Source: Deltaproteobacteria bacterium
GTDB lineage: Bacteria > Myxococcota > JADLHZ01
NCBI GenBank assembly: GCA_020848545.1
Contig: JADLHZ010000091.1
Coordinates: 62,001-126,000 of the forward strand
Direction of reading: 5' to 3'
DNA: 64,000 bases
The position numbers and the translations under genes are program-made. The notes beneath the pieces are model-generated. The model was not told where the DNA came from, ran no database searches, and saw only the letters and a list, made by a program, of their open reading frames with translations. Shown one piece after another: positions 1-7,973 of this stretch (positions are counted from its first letter, which is position 1; each line of letters starts with the position of its first letter).

Positions 1-690
1 CTTCGTGCAGACTTCGCGCACCGCCTCGAAGTATCCCTTCGGCGGCGTGGCGGCGCCGGCCGAGGATCCGATCACCGGCTCGAAGATGAACGCGCACACC
101 GTCTCCGGGCCCGCGGCCTTGATCCTCGCGTCGAGCTCGGCCGCGTAGTGATCGGCGCCGTAGTCGCCGCGGTAAGCGTAGGGCGCGCTGATCGTCAGCA
201 CTTCGCTCAAGAACGGCCCGAACCACTTCTTGTAGTGCGGCCGCCCCGACGCCGACAGCGCGAACAGGGTGTTTCCATGATAGCCCGGCGTGCGCGCGAC
301 GATCTTGCCGCGATCGCCCTCTGCGCGCTCGACGCAGAGCTGGCGCGCGAACTTCAGCGCGGCTTCGACCGCCTCCGAGCCGGAGCCCAAGAACGCCGCG
401 CGCGCGAGCCCCTTCGGCGCCAAAGCGCAGAGCTTCTTCGCGGCGTCTTCGGCGGCTTGCGACGTGAACTGCATGCCGTTGACGTACGCGACGCGCGCCA
501 GCTGCGCGCCGACGGCCTCGGCGACGACCTTGTTGCCGTGCCCGAGGCTCGCGACCAACGCACCCGAGCTGCCGTCGAAGTAACGCTTGCCGTCGGTGTC
601 ATAGAGATAGACACCTTCGCCGTGCGAGACGACGGGAAAGGATCGATCCAAGTTGCGCAGGAGGACGTTGCCGTCTGGGTAGCGAATCAT
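1..690 (-). CDS. class III (PLP-dependent) aminotransferase, 3' end outside window
   Basis: Reading leftwards from an ATG at 688-690, the frame is open to the window edge (230 residues). The N-terminus begins MIRYPDGNVLL and carries family landmarks in order: a DG-rich Y-L-Y-D-T-D-G-K-R-Y-F-D segment, the G-S-G-S-E-A-V-E-A-A-L-K-F-A-R motif around residues 95-110 that binds the PLP phosphate, then the S-x-x-G-x-x-x-H substrate loop and an F-I-F-E-P-V-I-G segment. These are typical of aspartate/ornithine/omega-aminotransferases of fold type I. The catalytic Lys lies beyond the window, so substrate (amino acid, diamine or diaminopelargonic acid) cannot be assigned. It is followed leftwards by unseen sequence; the upstream gene is a hydrolase on the same strand. 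Confidence 0.85.
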   Translation of the reverse strand, partial: MIRYPDGNVLLRNLDRSFPVVSHGEGVYLYDTDGKRYFDGSSGALVASLGHGNKVVAEAVGAQLARVAYVNGMQFTSQAAEDAAKKLCALAPKGLARAAFLGSGSEAVEAALKFARQLCVERAEGDRGKIVARTPGYHGNTLFALSASGRPHYKKWFGPFLSEVLTISAPYAYRGDYGADHYAAELDARIKAAGPETVCAFIFEPVIGSSAGAATPPKGYFEAVREVCTK

Positions 691-713
691 GCGCGCGAGC
701 GTACCTCGCAAAA

Positions 714-1661
714 TCACTTTGCGTCGAGGAAGCGCTCGAGCTCGCGGGCGACTTCGAGCGGTCGTTCGAGCTGCGGCGCGTGCCCGGTGTCCTTGAGCAC
801 GACGAGCTTACTGCCGTTGATCCCGGCGGCGTAGGCTTCGCCCACCGACGGATCGATCACCCGATCGTGATCGCCCCACAAGATCAACGTACGCGCCGCG
901 ATCTCCGGCAGCCGATCCGAGAGCTCGACCGGGTTCCTGCGCAGATCGGCAAAGACCTTCTGCGTGAACGCGTGGTGCTCAGCGGCGCGGGCGATGAAGT
1001 AGCGCTTGATCGAGCTTGGGATGCTCGGCGGGGTGACGAAGTTCACTGCGATCAGCCGATCGAACTCGGCCTCGGTGGCGATGACCAGTGGGTTGTCGCC
1101 CTCGGTAATGACGAGCGTCTCTTTCGCGCGGCGCGGCGCCTTCAGGCCGGCGGCGTCGATCAAGCAGAGCGAGGCGACCTCACCAGGGAAGGTGAGGGCG
1201 TAGAGCGCAGCGATGGCGCCGCCCATCGAGCTGCCGACGAAGTGCGCGCGGGAGATCGACAGCGACTGCAGGATCGCCCGCACGCGCTGCACCTGCGCGG
1301 CCACGTCATAGGGCTTGCTCATGTCGCGCGAGCTGTCGCCGAAGCCCGGCAGGTCGAGCGAGATGATGTGGTGCTCGCCTTCGAAGGCTTGAAAGAGCCG
1401 CAGCCATGAGTCCTTGTCGGCGCCGAAGCCATGCAGGAACACGAGGGTCTCTGGCGGGTGGCCCGGCGTTGCCGCTGGCCGTGCCTCCAAGTAGTGCACA
1501 TCATGATCAGCGGCATGCACGACCTTCGCCTTGAGCGCGGCGCGGTAGCGCTCCCAGCCGATCGCGACGCGGTACATCTGCTCGCCGCTGCACGCCGCGC
1601 TGGTGCCGAAGGCGAGCAAGAAGACGAAAGAAAGACGCAACGTTTTACACGCAAGCCGCAT
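714..1661 (-). CDS. exported alpha/beta-hydrolase (lipase/esterase-like)
   Basis: A 315-residue protein with an N-terminal hydrophobic segment (residues 8-22) ending in SAAC. That is either a signal peptide or a weak lipobox, so it is likely exported. The hydrolase fold is complete: the oxyanion H-G-F-G at 77-80, nucleophile elbow G-S-S-M-G with Ser145, an acidic residue in W-G-D-H-D (Asp266 most likely) and His294 in D-T-G-H. The sequence resembles lipase/PHB-depolymerase-like hydrolases, but the cap region is not diagnostic and the substrate is unknown. It starts about 110 bases from the divergent protease gene, so the two share a promoter region. It ends 23 bases before the aminotransferase start and could be co-transcribed with it. 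Confidence 0.83.
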   Translation of the reverse strand: MRLACKTLRLSFVFLLAFGTSAACSGEQMYRVAIGWERYRAALKAKVVHAADHDVHYLEARPAATPGHPPETLVFLHGFGADKDSWLRLFQAFEGEHHIISLDLPGFGDSSRDMSKPYDVAAQVQRVRAILQSLSISRAHFVGSSMGGAIAALYALTFPGEVASLCLIDAAGLKAPRRAKETLVITEGDNPLVIATEAEFDRLIAVNFVTPPSIPSSIKRYFIARAAEHHAFTQKVFADLRRNPVELSDRLPEIAARTLILWGDHDRVIDPSVGEAYAAGINGSKLVVLKDTGHAPQLERPLEVARELERFLDAK

Positions 1662-1769
1662 GCGCGAGCCCTACGCCGTTTGGCGCAGCGGTGTCGATTT
1701 CGGGGTCGATTTTTTCCTTTGACACTCGCCACGCGGATCGGCGACAAGCCCCGGCCGCGAGGTCGCTTC

Positions 1770-3260
1770 ATGAAGTTTACTCTGCGCCTGTCGATCGTCT
1801 GCTCCCTCCTCGTCGGCACCGCGTGCGTGAACCCTTCTTTCGACGACTCCGAGATCAATTTCAGCGGAGTCGAAGCGAGCACGCAGTCGATCTACGGCGG
1901 CACCGCGACGAGCGGCGATCCGCAAGTCTACGGTCTGCGCATGGTCTACTCGAACGCCGAGGGCGCCTGCACCGCGACGCTGATCGGCGCGCGCACGCTG
2001 CTCACCGCTGCCCACTGCGCCGAGGGTGTCATTGGCCAGAGCGTGCAGATCTACGCGATCAATGGCCCCAAGCTCTACTCGAACGACGACACCGACTACA
2101 TCGAGATCACCGAGAAGCGCGTCCACACTGGTTGGGGCGGCAACCCCGGTGAGAACGCCGATGATCTCGCGCTCCTCCTGCTCGAGCACACGGTCACCGT
2201 GCCGCCGAAGCCGTGGAACCTGTCGGCGTCGAACGTGGGCAGCGGCAAGCCCGTGCGCATGGTCGGCTACGGCAACACCGAGACCGGTGGCTCGGGCTCG
2301 AAGAAAGAGACGGCGCAAGAGATCGATCAAGTGACGACGCACCTCCTGCACTTCGATCAAAGGAACGGCCACGGCGTGTGCCAAGGCGACTCCGGCGGCC
2401 CGGTGTTCGCGACCGGCACCGACGGCGTCGAGCGCATCATCGGCGTCGCGTCGTTCGTCTCCGGCAGCTGCGACTACGCCGGCGCGCACACCCGCGTCGA
2501 CGCCTACGCGGCGTGGATCACCACCTGGCTGCAAGAGAAAGAAACGCCGACATGCGCGCGCGACGGCCTGTGCAAGCAAGGCTGCCAGACGCCGGACATC
2601 GACTGCACCTGCGGCGCCGACGGTCAATGCACGACCGCCTGTTCGGACCCGACGCTCGATCCCGACTGCGGTAAGAATTGTGCGAAAGACAGCGTGTGCA
2701 GCGAGACCGGGACGAAGTGCGCAGTGGCGGACCCTGACTGCGCCGGGCTCGGCGAATATTGCAGCAAGCCGATCCAATGCCCGGATCGCATGTGCACGAA
2801 CGACTCGCAGCATGAAGACTACTATTGCTCGACGGCGTGCAGCACGACCGTGAAGTGCCCGGCCGGCTTCGAGTGCTCGAACAAGGTGTGCAAGAAGGAG
2901 AAGCAGCCGGAAGCAGAGCCGGGCGAAGCCTGCACGAAGGGCGACACCTGGTGCACGCAGTACACGGAGTGCCTCGGCAAGCCCACGACGTGCGTCGAGA
3001 CCTGCGAGAGCGACGGCGACTGCACCGAGCAGAACTACGCGTGCACCGGCAAAGACGGCGACAAGAAGTTCTGCGTCGCGAAGAAAGAAGCCGAGCAGCC
3101 GAAAGAACCGCCGAAGCAGAACCCGACGACGCCGACGACCGGCCTCACGCCCGCGGGCACGCCGGCGCCGGTGATGGGCTGCGCGAGCGCGCCGGTCTCG
3201 AACGTGTGGCTCGTGCTCGCGGCGATGGCGTTCGTCGTCTCGCGCCGCCGCCGGGGCTGA
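1770..3260 (+). CDS. trypsin-like serine protease (S1) with lipobox, Cys-rich region and MYXO-CTERM-like tail
   Basis: 496 residues, starting at the ATG that gives a clean lipoprotein signal (hydrophobic run, then V-G-T-A-C with Cys19). An I-Y-G-G activation-type sequence follows at 41-44. The S1 triad is intact: His82 in T-A-A-H-C, Asp131/132 in A-D-D-L-A-L-L, and Ser208 in G-D-S-G-G. After the protease domain (to about residue 265) comes a Cys-rich stretch of roughly 170 residues with repeated C-x-x-x-C and D-C patterns, then a Pro/Thr linker. The C-terminus is M-G-C-A-S, a hydrophobic helix and a terminal R-R-R-R-G, the organisation of MYXO-CTERM sorting tails. It is therefore predicted to be a surface-anchored protease. 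Having both an N-terminal lipobox and the C-terminal tail is unusual. Confidence 0.87.
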   Translation: MKFTLRLSIVCSLLVGTACVNPSFDDSEINFSGVEASTQSIYGGTATSGDPQVYGLRMVYSNAEGACTATLIGARTLLTAAHCAEGVIGQSVQIYAINGPKLYSNDDTDYIEITEKRVHTGWGGNPGENADDLALLLLEHTVTVPPKPWNLSASNVGSGKPVRMVGYGNTETGGSGSKKETAQEIDQVTTHLLHFDQRNGHGVCQGDSGGPVFATGTDGVERIIGVASFVSGSCDYAGAHTRVDAYAAWITTWLQEKETPTCARDGLCKQGCQTPDIDCTCGADGQCTTACSDPTLDPDCGKNCAKDSVCSETGTKCAVADPDCAGLGEYCSKPIQCPDRMCTNDSQHEDYYCSTACSTTVKCPAGFECSNKVCKKEKQPEAEPGEACTKGDTWCTQYTECLGKPTTCVETCESDGDCTEQNYACTGKDGDKKFCVAKKEAEQPKEPPKQNPTTPTTGLTPAGTPAPVMGCASAPVSNVWLVLAAMAFVVSRRRRG

Positions 3261-3290
3261 GTGGCAAAGCGAGCGTCGCTCGGGAGCTGA

Positions 3291-3443
3291 ACGCAGAGAT
3301 TCCCGCCTGAGCTCGCCGTCCTCGACGCCGAGCTCGAGGCGACCCACGTGGAAGTGCACGACGCCTTGATCGGAACGTGGGTGCAGACCGGCAAGGCGCT
3401 CAACGTGACGCACGAGATCAACGTCCCGGGTCTCGCGCGCTGA
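3291..3443 (+). pseudogene. possible gene remnant (C-terminal fragment, no start)
   Basis: Between the protease stop and the FecR gene there is a short open stretch of about 50 codons after an in-frame TGA at 3288-3290. It has good GC-third-position usage and ends at the TGA at 3441-3443. It reads like the tail of a protein (…L-A-V-L-D-A-E-L-E…, …I-G-T-W-V-Q-T-G-K-A-L-N-V-T-H-E-I…), but no usable start codon or ribosome binding site precedes it. I do not recognise the family. It may be the relic of a decayed gene or chance coding-like sequence. Confidence 0.25.
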
Positions 3444-3513
3444 AATCTAGACACGAACCCATCCGCTCTCTAGAGACGCACGTAGTAGGTGCATGATCGC
3501 TAGAGGAGAATCC

Positions 3514-4176
3514 ATGCGGATGATGTCGGTGTTTGTGGTCCCGCTTTTCGTGACGCTGGTTGCCCTCGTCGCCGAGGCTGCTCCGGCGCGACCGAAGCCG
3601 CTTCCGAAAGTGCGCCCGGGCGCCGGCGTCGGCGTCGTCTCCGTCGTCAACGGCGGCGCCACGAGCACCTTTGCGAACAAGGTCTACAAGCTCGAGATCG
3701 GCTCGCAGATCTTCATGGGCGACGTGCTGACGACGGCGGCCGACGGGCGGCTGAAGGTGGTCTTGAACGATGACACCGTGATCAACTTGGGCAGCGACAC
3801 GACCTTCGTCGTCGAGAGCTTTTCGCTGAAGGCTGGCGAGCGCAAGGTGAGCCTCGCCGTGAAGGCCGGCCGCTTCTTGGCGTCCGTGTCGAAGTGGTTC
3901 GGCAGCTCGAGCGATTGGCAGGTCGAGACGCCGGCCGCGGTCGCCGGCGTGCGCGGCACGACGCTCTGGGGCGACACCGAGGTCGACGCGATCTGCGCGC
4001 TTTACGGATCGATCGAGGTGAAGTCGAAGACCGGCGGCGACGCGACGAACGTCAAGCTCGACGCCGGCAAGTGCGCCGCGGGCATGAAGGGCGGCAAGAC
4101 CGATCCGCTCGCGCCGACGGCGGAGCAGGTCGGTAAGTACCTCGGCGAAGTGCTGCCAAAGACGAAGCACGAATAG
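3514..4176 (+). CDS. FecR-domain periplasmic protein
   Basis: The start is the ATG at 3514, preceded by GAGGAG at 3503-3508; an ATG at 3493 lies upstream of that site and is less likely. The 220-residue product has a signal peptide (M-R-M-M-S-V-F-V-V-P-L-F-V…A-E-A-A) and then a FecR fold. The hallmarks are G-V-V-S-V-V-N-G, a G-D-V-L-T-T-A-A-D-G-R segment, a V-x-L-N-D-D-T…L-G-S-D-T strand pair, and the highly typical V-E-T-P-A-A-V-A-G-V-R-G-T-T near residue 145. FecR domains in delta-proteobacterial lineages often occur without a TonB/sigma partner, and none is seen here, so the role is unknown. A hexamer-repeat hairpin immediately after the stop probably terminates the transcript. Confidence 0.87.
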   Translation: MRMMSVFVVPLFVTLVALVAEAAPARPKPLPKVRPGAGVGVVSVVNGGATSTFANKVYKLEIGSQIFMGDVLTTAADGRLKVVLNDDTVINLGSDTTFVVESFSLKAGERKVSLAVKAGRFLASVSKWFGSSSDWQVETPAAVAGVRGTTLWGDTEVDAICALYGSIEVKSKTGGDATNVKLDAGKCAAGMKGGKTDPLAPTAEQVGKYLGEVLPKTKHE

Positions 4177-4180
4177 CATC

Positions 4181-4244
4181 GTGGCCGTGAACGTGGCCGT
4201 GGCCGTGGCCGAAGTCTTCCGGCCACGTTCACGGCCACGGCTAC
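4181..4244. repeat. hexamer-repeat palindrome between convergent genes (likely bidirectional terminator)
   Basis: Repeated GTGGCC/GGCCGT units at 4181-4212 are followed, after a short spacer, by the complementary arm at about 4220-4244, giving a long GC-rich hairpin. It fills the gap between two convergent genes, and its right arm runs into the helicase stop codon at 4241-4243. Bases 4184-4212 are identical over 29 positions to 37339-37367 elsewhere in the window. Confidence 0.7.
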
Positions 4245-6739
4245 GTCGCGATCTCTCGGAGGCGGATCAACGGCGTGTCCGACGGCAGCGGCTCTTCGAG
4301 CACGACCTCGCAGCGGATCGCCCAGTCGTTCTGATCGGCCGGATCGACGATCGTCTGCACCACGCTCCACTCGCGCGCGGATCGTTCGTCGATGCGCGTG
4401 AGGCTGGGCGCGCGGCTCTGCGGCGTCGTGATGATGCGTGAATGTTCGGCGAAGTAGGGCGCCATCGCTTTTTCGGCGCGCTCGGCCGGCCACGGATCGT
4501 TGCTGTCGAAGTACACGCTCGACTGCACGTCGTCCCATGATCGGCTGGCGAGCGTTTGCACGAGGCGGTGCAGCTCGCTGCGAACGCGCAGGCGGAGGAG
4601 CCGCGGGTCCGGCAGCGTCGACCCCGGCGTCTTCGGGCCGGCGGGCGTCACGCTCGCGATGCCCTTCTTCAGGCGCTCCCACTCGTCGACGAGCGAGGTG
4701 TCGACTTGGCGCAAGAGCGTGCCGAAGAACACGATGAGCTCTTCGAGCGCTTCGTTTCTGTACGCCTGCGGCACGGTCTGATCGAGCGTGCGGTAGACGT
4801 CGCTCAGGTAGCGCAAGAGCACGCCTTCGCTGCGCTGCAGGCCGTACTCGCGCACGTAGTCGTTGAAGGACATGTAGCGCTCGTACATGTCGCGCGCGAT
4901 CGATTTTGGGCGGATGTTGTCGCCGGCGAGCCACGGGTGCGTTTTTCGAAAGGTGTTGAAGGTGTCGTAGATGAGATCCGCGCGCGGCTTCGGGTACTCC
5001 ATCTTGTCGAGCTCGGCGATGCGCTCTTCGAAGGGCACGCCTTGCATCTTCAGCTCGTCGAGCTTTTGCCGCTTCAAGACGTCGAGCTGCTTCTCGAGCA
5101 CCGCGCGCGGATTCTCGACGATCGCCTCAGAGAACGTGAGCACGTCCAAGTGATAGTCGGCGCTCTCCTTCGGCAGCGTGTCCAACGCCGCGAGCAGCCA
5201 CAGCGCGAGCGCGTGGGTGATCGAGAAGTCACCCTGCAGGTCGTCGTGCACGATGACCCGCGGAGCCTGTCCGCGCGGCTTCAGCTCGAGCACCTTCGCT
5301 TCGACCAAGCTGCGGAAGTACTGCGCGGCTGTGCGCTTCAGCTCCTTCTTCTTGCGATCGTTCGTGTGCGAGCGCTGGATCAACGCGAGCACGCGCTCGT
5401 AGCCGCCGCCGCTCTCGAGCACTTGCAGCAACATGCCGTGGGTGATCTGAAACTGCGGCGTCAGCGCTTCGGGCTCCGACGCGATGAGCTTCTCGAAGGT
5501 CTTCTGATCCCACGGCACGTAGCCCCGGTCCGGCGGCTTCTTCTTCTGCAGCTTCTTGCCGGGGTTGTCTTTGAGCTTGGCGTCGATGCGCTTGTTCTCG
5601 ATGACGTGCTCGGGCGCGAGCGCGACGACGTAGCCGCGATCGTCGAAGCCTTTGCGTCCGGCGCGGCCGCTGATCTGATGAAAGTCGCGCACGCTCAGGA
5701 TCGCGGTCTTCTCGCCGTCGTACTTGCAGAGCTTGGTAAAGAGCACCGTGCGGATCGGCACGTTGACGCCCACGCCCAGAGTATCGGTGCCGCTGACGAC
5801 GGCAAGCAGCCCCTTCTGCGCGAGCTTCTCGGTGAGCAAGCGGTACTTCGGCAAGAGGCCCGCGTGGTGCAGGCCGAGGCCGTGCTTCAAGAAGCGCGAG
5901 AGCTCCTTGCCGAAGGGCGTGTCGAAGCGAAACGCGCCGATCTCTTCGGTGATGCGCGCCTTTTGCTCCTTCGTCAGAAAGTTCGTGCTCATCAGGTTCT
6001 GCGCTTCCTCGACGGCTTCTCGCTGCGAGAAGTTGACGAGGTAGATGGGGTAGAGCCCGCGGCCGACGAGCTTCGGGATGTGCTCGAAGAGCGGCGTCTC
6101 TTCATACTCGAAGTCGAGCGGCACCGGGCGGTCCTTCGACTTCACCACGGCGACCTCGCGGCCGCTTCTCTTGCCGATGTCGTCGGCGAAGAAGTCGACG
6201 TCGCCGAGCGTGGCGGACATCAAGAGAAACGTCGTCTTCGGCAACTCGAGCAGCGGAATTTGCCACGCAGCGCCGCGATCCTTGTCCGAGTAGTAGTGGA
6301 ACTCGTCGACGATCGCGTAGTCGACGTCGGTGCGAAGATCCCCGAGCGCGATGCTCGCCAAGATCTCCTGCGTGCAGCAGATGATCTTCGCGCCGTGGTT
6401 CACGCTCGCGTCGCCGGTGAGCATGCCCACGTTCTCGGCGCCGAGCTCCTTGCACAGCGCGAAGAACTTCTCGCTGACGAGCGCTTTGACCGGCGCCGTG
6501 TAGTACGAGCGCTTGCCCTCAGCCATCGCCTTGAAGTGCATCGCCAGCGCGACGAGCGACTTGCCGGAGCCGGTCGGCGTATTCAGGATCACGTGCTTGC
6601 CCGAGAAGATCTCGAGCATCGCTTCTTCTTGCGCCGGATAGAGCGTGACGCCGATCGCCGTCGCGTGGGCGAGAAAGGCGTTCAGCAGCGCGTCCGCATC
6701 GCGCGCCGTCAACGTGGCGAGCGTCTCCTTCAAGCTCAC
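4241..6739 (-). CDS. Ski2-like DEAD/DEAH-box RNA helicase, DUF3516-type
   Basis: 832 residues beginning with GTG. Helicase motifs appear in order: Q/motif I T-P-T-G-S-G-K-S (54-61), motif Ia P-V-K-A-L, motif II D-E-F-H (145-148), motif III S-A-T (175-177), then H-H-A-G-L-L-P-K-Y-R and V-S-G-T-D-T-L-G-V-G-V-N-V-P-I-R, and motif VI Q-I-S-G-R-A-G-R-K-G-F-D. The last is characteristic of Ski2/Mtr4-like enzymes. The C-terminal 350 residues match the extension seen in DUF3516-domain helicases of actinobacteria and delta-proteobacteria. The likely role is ATP-dependent RNA (or RNA/DNA) unwinding in the cytoplasm, though the pathway is not established. The start overlaps the stop of the upstream prenyl-synthase gene as GTGA, implying translational coupling. 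Confidence 0.9.
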   Translation of the reverse strand: MSLKETLATLTARDADALLNAFLAHATAIGVTLYPAQEEAMLEIFSGKHVILNTPTGSGKSLVALAMHFKAMAEGKRSYYTAPVKALVSEKFFALCKELGAENVGMLTGDASVNHGAKIICCTQEILASIALGDLRTDVDYAIVDEFHYYSDKDRGAAWQIPLLELPKTTFLLMSATLGDVDFFADDIGKRSGREVAVVKSKDRPVPLDFEYEETPLFEHIPKLVGRGLYPIYLVNFSQREAVEEAQNLMSTNFLTKEQKARITEEIGAFRFDTPFGKELSRFLKHGLGLHHAGLLPKYRLLTEKLAQKGLLAVVSGTDTLGVGVNVPIRTVLFTKLCKYDGEKTAILSVRDFHQISGRAGRKGFDDRGYVVALAPEHVIENKRIDAKLKDNPGKKLQKKKPPDRGYVPWDQKTFEKLIASEPEALTPQFQITHGMLLQVLESGGGYERVLALIQRSHTNDRKKKELKRTAAQYFRSLVEAKVLELKPRGQAPRVIVHDDLQGDFSITHALALWLLAALDTLPKESADYHLDVLTFSEAIVENPRAVLEKQLDVLKRQKLDELKMQGVPFEERIAELDKMEYPKPRADLIYDTFNTFRKTHPWLAGDNIRPKSIARDMYERYMSFNDYVREYGLQRSEGVLLRYLSDVYRTLDQTVPQAYRNEALEELIVFFGTLLRQVDTSLVDEWERLKKGIASVTPAGPKTPGSTLPDPRLLRLRVRSELHRLVQTLASRSWDDVQSSVYFDSNDPWPAERAEKAMAPYFAEHSRIITTPQSRAPSLTRIDERSAREWSVVQTIVDPADQNDWAIRCEVVLEEPLPSDTPLIRLREIAT

Positions 6740-7827
6740 GCGCGGAAGACCTCGCGGCGAAGGCGCTGCAACTCGTGCAGCACCGGCTCGGCGATGAGCC
6801 CGAGCGAGGCTTCGACCATCAAGCGATACACGCGCTCGCGCGGGATCTTCACCGGCGCCGCGGGATCGAAGGGATCATCGGCGGCGCGCAGCGCACGCAA
6901 AGTCTCGAGGCCGATCCACAACGGGAGGATCACCGGCAAGCGCAGGCGCCGCTCATGCGACGGAATCGCTTCAATATATTCGAAGCCGGCGTCGAAGTGA
7001 CAGAGGGCGACGTCGCTCAAGTAGCGCGCGGCGTCTTTTCCGCGCCGGCGCCGCGCGGGATCCTTCAGATCTTCGGGCGTGAGGTCGTAGGCGGAGAGCA
7101 GCTCCTGCGGCATGTAGCAGCGGCCGTCGAGCAGATCGCGCGGCGTGTCGCGCAGCACGTTGACGTACTGCAGGCCCTTGCCCAAGCGAACGCCGCGCGC
7201 GGTCTGCTCGCCGATGTCGACGGGCATCAGGCGCTCATGGTGATGGTGGGTGATCTGAGTCCAGTATTCGCCGACGCAGCCGGCCGCGAAGTAACAGTGC
7301 TCGTCGAGATCAGCGAGCGTCGGCAGCACGTAGAGGCGCCCGTCGAAGCGCTCGAGATCGCGCTGCATGCCGGTGAGCAGGGTGTCGAGCACGCGCTCGG
7401 TCGCCAGGAGATCGAAGGGCTCGAAGCGGTGCAACGCGGCGAGGCAGGTGTCGAGCGCCTGCATCAGTGCCGTTTCTTGGGCGTTCCCTGGCGCCACCGC
7501 GCTGGTGCCCGCGAGCGCGCCCTTGATCTTGGCGCTCGTCGCCTGCGCGAGCTCCGGCGCCACGATCGCTTGCTTCAGGGCGCCGAGCAGCGCCGCGCGC
7601 TCGCCGCGCGGGATCACCTCGGTGTCGGCGACCGTGTCGGCGGCGCGTGCGACCAGGTAGGCGACCGAGAGCTGCGCTCGCACGGCGCGCGGCAGCACGG
7701 CGAGTGACAAGTAGAACGAGCGCGAGACGCCCTTCAGGATCGCGTCGAGGCGCTCGTCGTCCAACGCGCGCATCGTGCCGAGGCGGCCGAGGAGCGCGCT
7801 CGGGCCGGCGAAGAGCTTTTGCAACAT
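6736..7827 (-). CDS. squalene/phytoene synthase family (head-to-head prenyl condensing enzyme)
   Basis: A 363-residue trans-isoprenyl diphosphate synthase with both Asp-rich motifs intact: D64-T-V-A-D68 and D227-T-P-R-D231. Around them are S-R-S-F-Y-L-S, A-Y-L-V-A-R-A-A-D and G-K-G-L-Q-Y-V-N-V-L-R-D, all typical of squalene/phytoene synthases. These enzymes join two prenyl diphosphates through a cyclopropyl intermediate to make squalene (sterol/hopanoid) or phytoene (carotenoid). The sequence alone does not separate the two, and no desaturase, cyclase or other pathway gene lies nearby. The start could alternatively be the Met at residue 19, which fits the usual family N-terminus better. It is coupled by a 4-base overlap to the helicase gene downstream. 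Confidence 0.87.
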   Translation of the reverse strand: MLQKLFAGPSALLGRLGTMRALDDERLDAILKGVSRSFYLSLAVLPRAVRAQLSVAYLVARAADTVADTEVIPRGERAALLGALKQAIVAPELAQATSAKIKGALAGTSAVAPGNAQETALMQALDTCLAALHRFEPFDLLATERVLDTLLTGMQRDLERFDGRLYVLPTLADLDEHCYFAAGCVGEYWTQITHHHHERLMPVDIGEQTARGVRLGKGLQYVNVLRDTPRDLLDGRCYMPQELLSAYDLTPEDLKDPARRRRGKDAARYLSDVALCHFDAGFEYIEAIPSHERRLRLPVILPLWIGLETLRALRAADDPFDPAAPVKIPRERVYRLMVEASLGLIAEPVLHELQRLRREVFRA

Positions 7828-7943
7828 CGTGCGCGGTCGCTACACGAGAACCTACCTTCGAGGCTACGGATCCCGGCGGTGTCGCCTGTCGTCAACGTGT
7901 CGCCGTCGGGGTCGATCGCGGCGTTGCCAGCGCCAAACTTTAG

Positions 7944-7957
7944 GCTTCCGCGGAAGC
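7944..7957. promoter_or_regulatory. 14-bp perfect palindrome upstream of cyclase gene
   Basis: GCTTCCGCGGAAGC is a perfect inverted repeat ending 16 bases before the GTG start of the nucleotide cyclase, in the 146-base gap between divergent genes. It could be an operator, or a small hairpin controlling initiation. No purine-rich ribosome binding site is seen before the GTG. Confidence 0.3.
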
Positions 7958-7973
7958 GCGCTATCCTCCCTTT

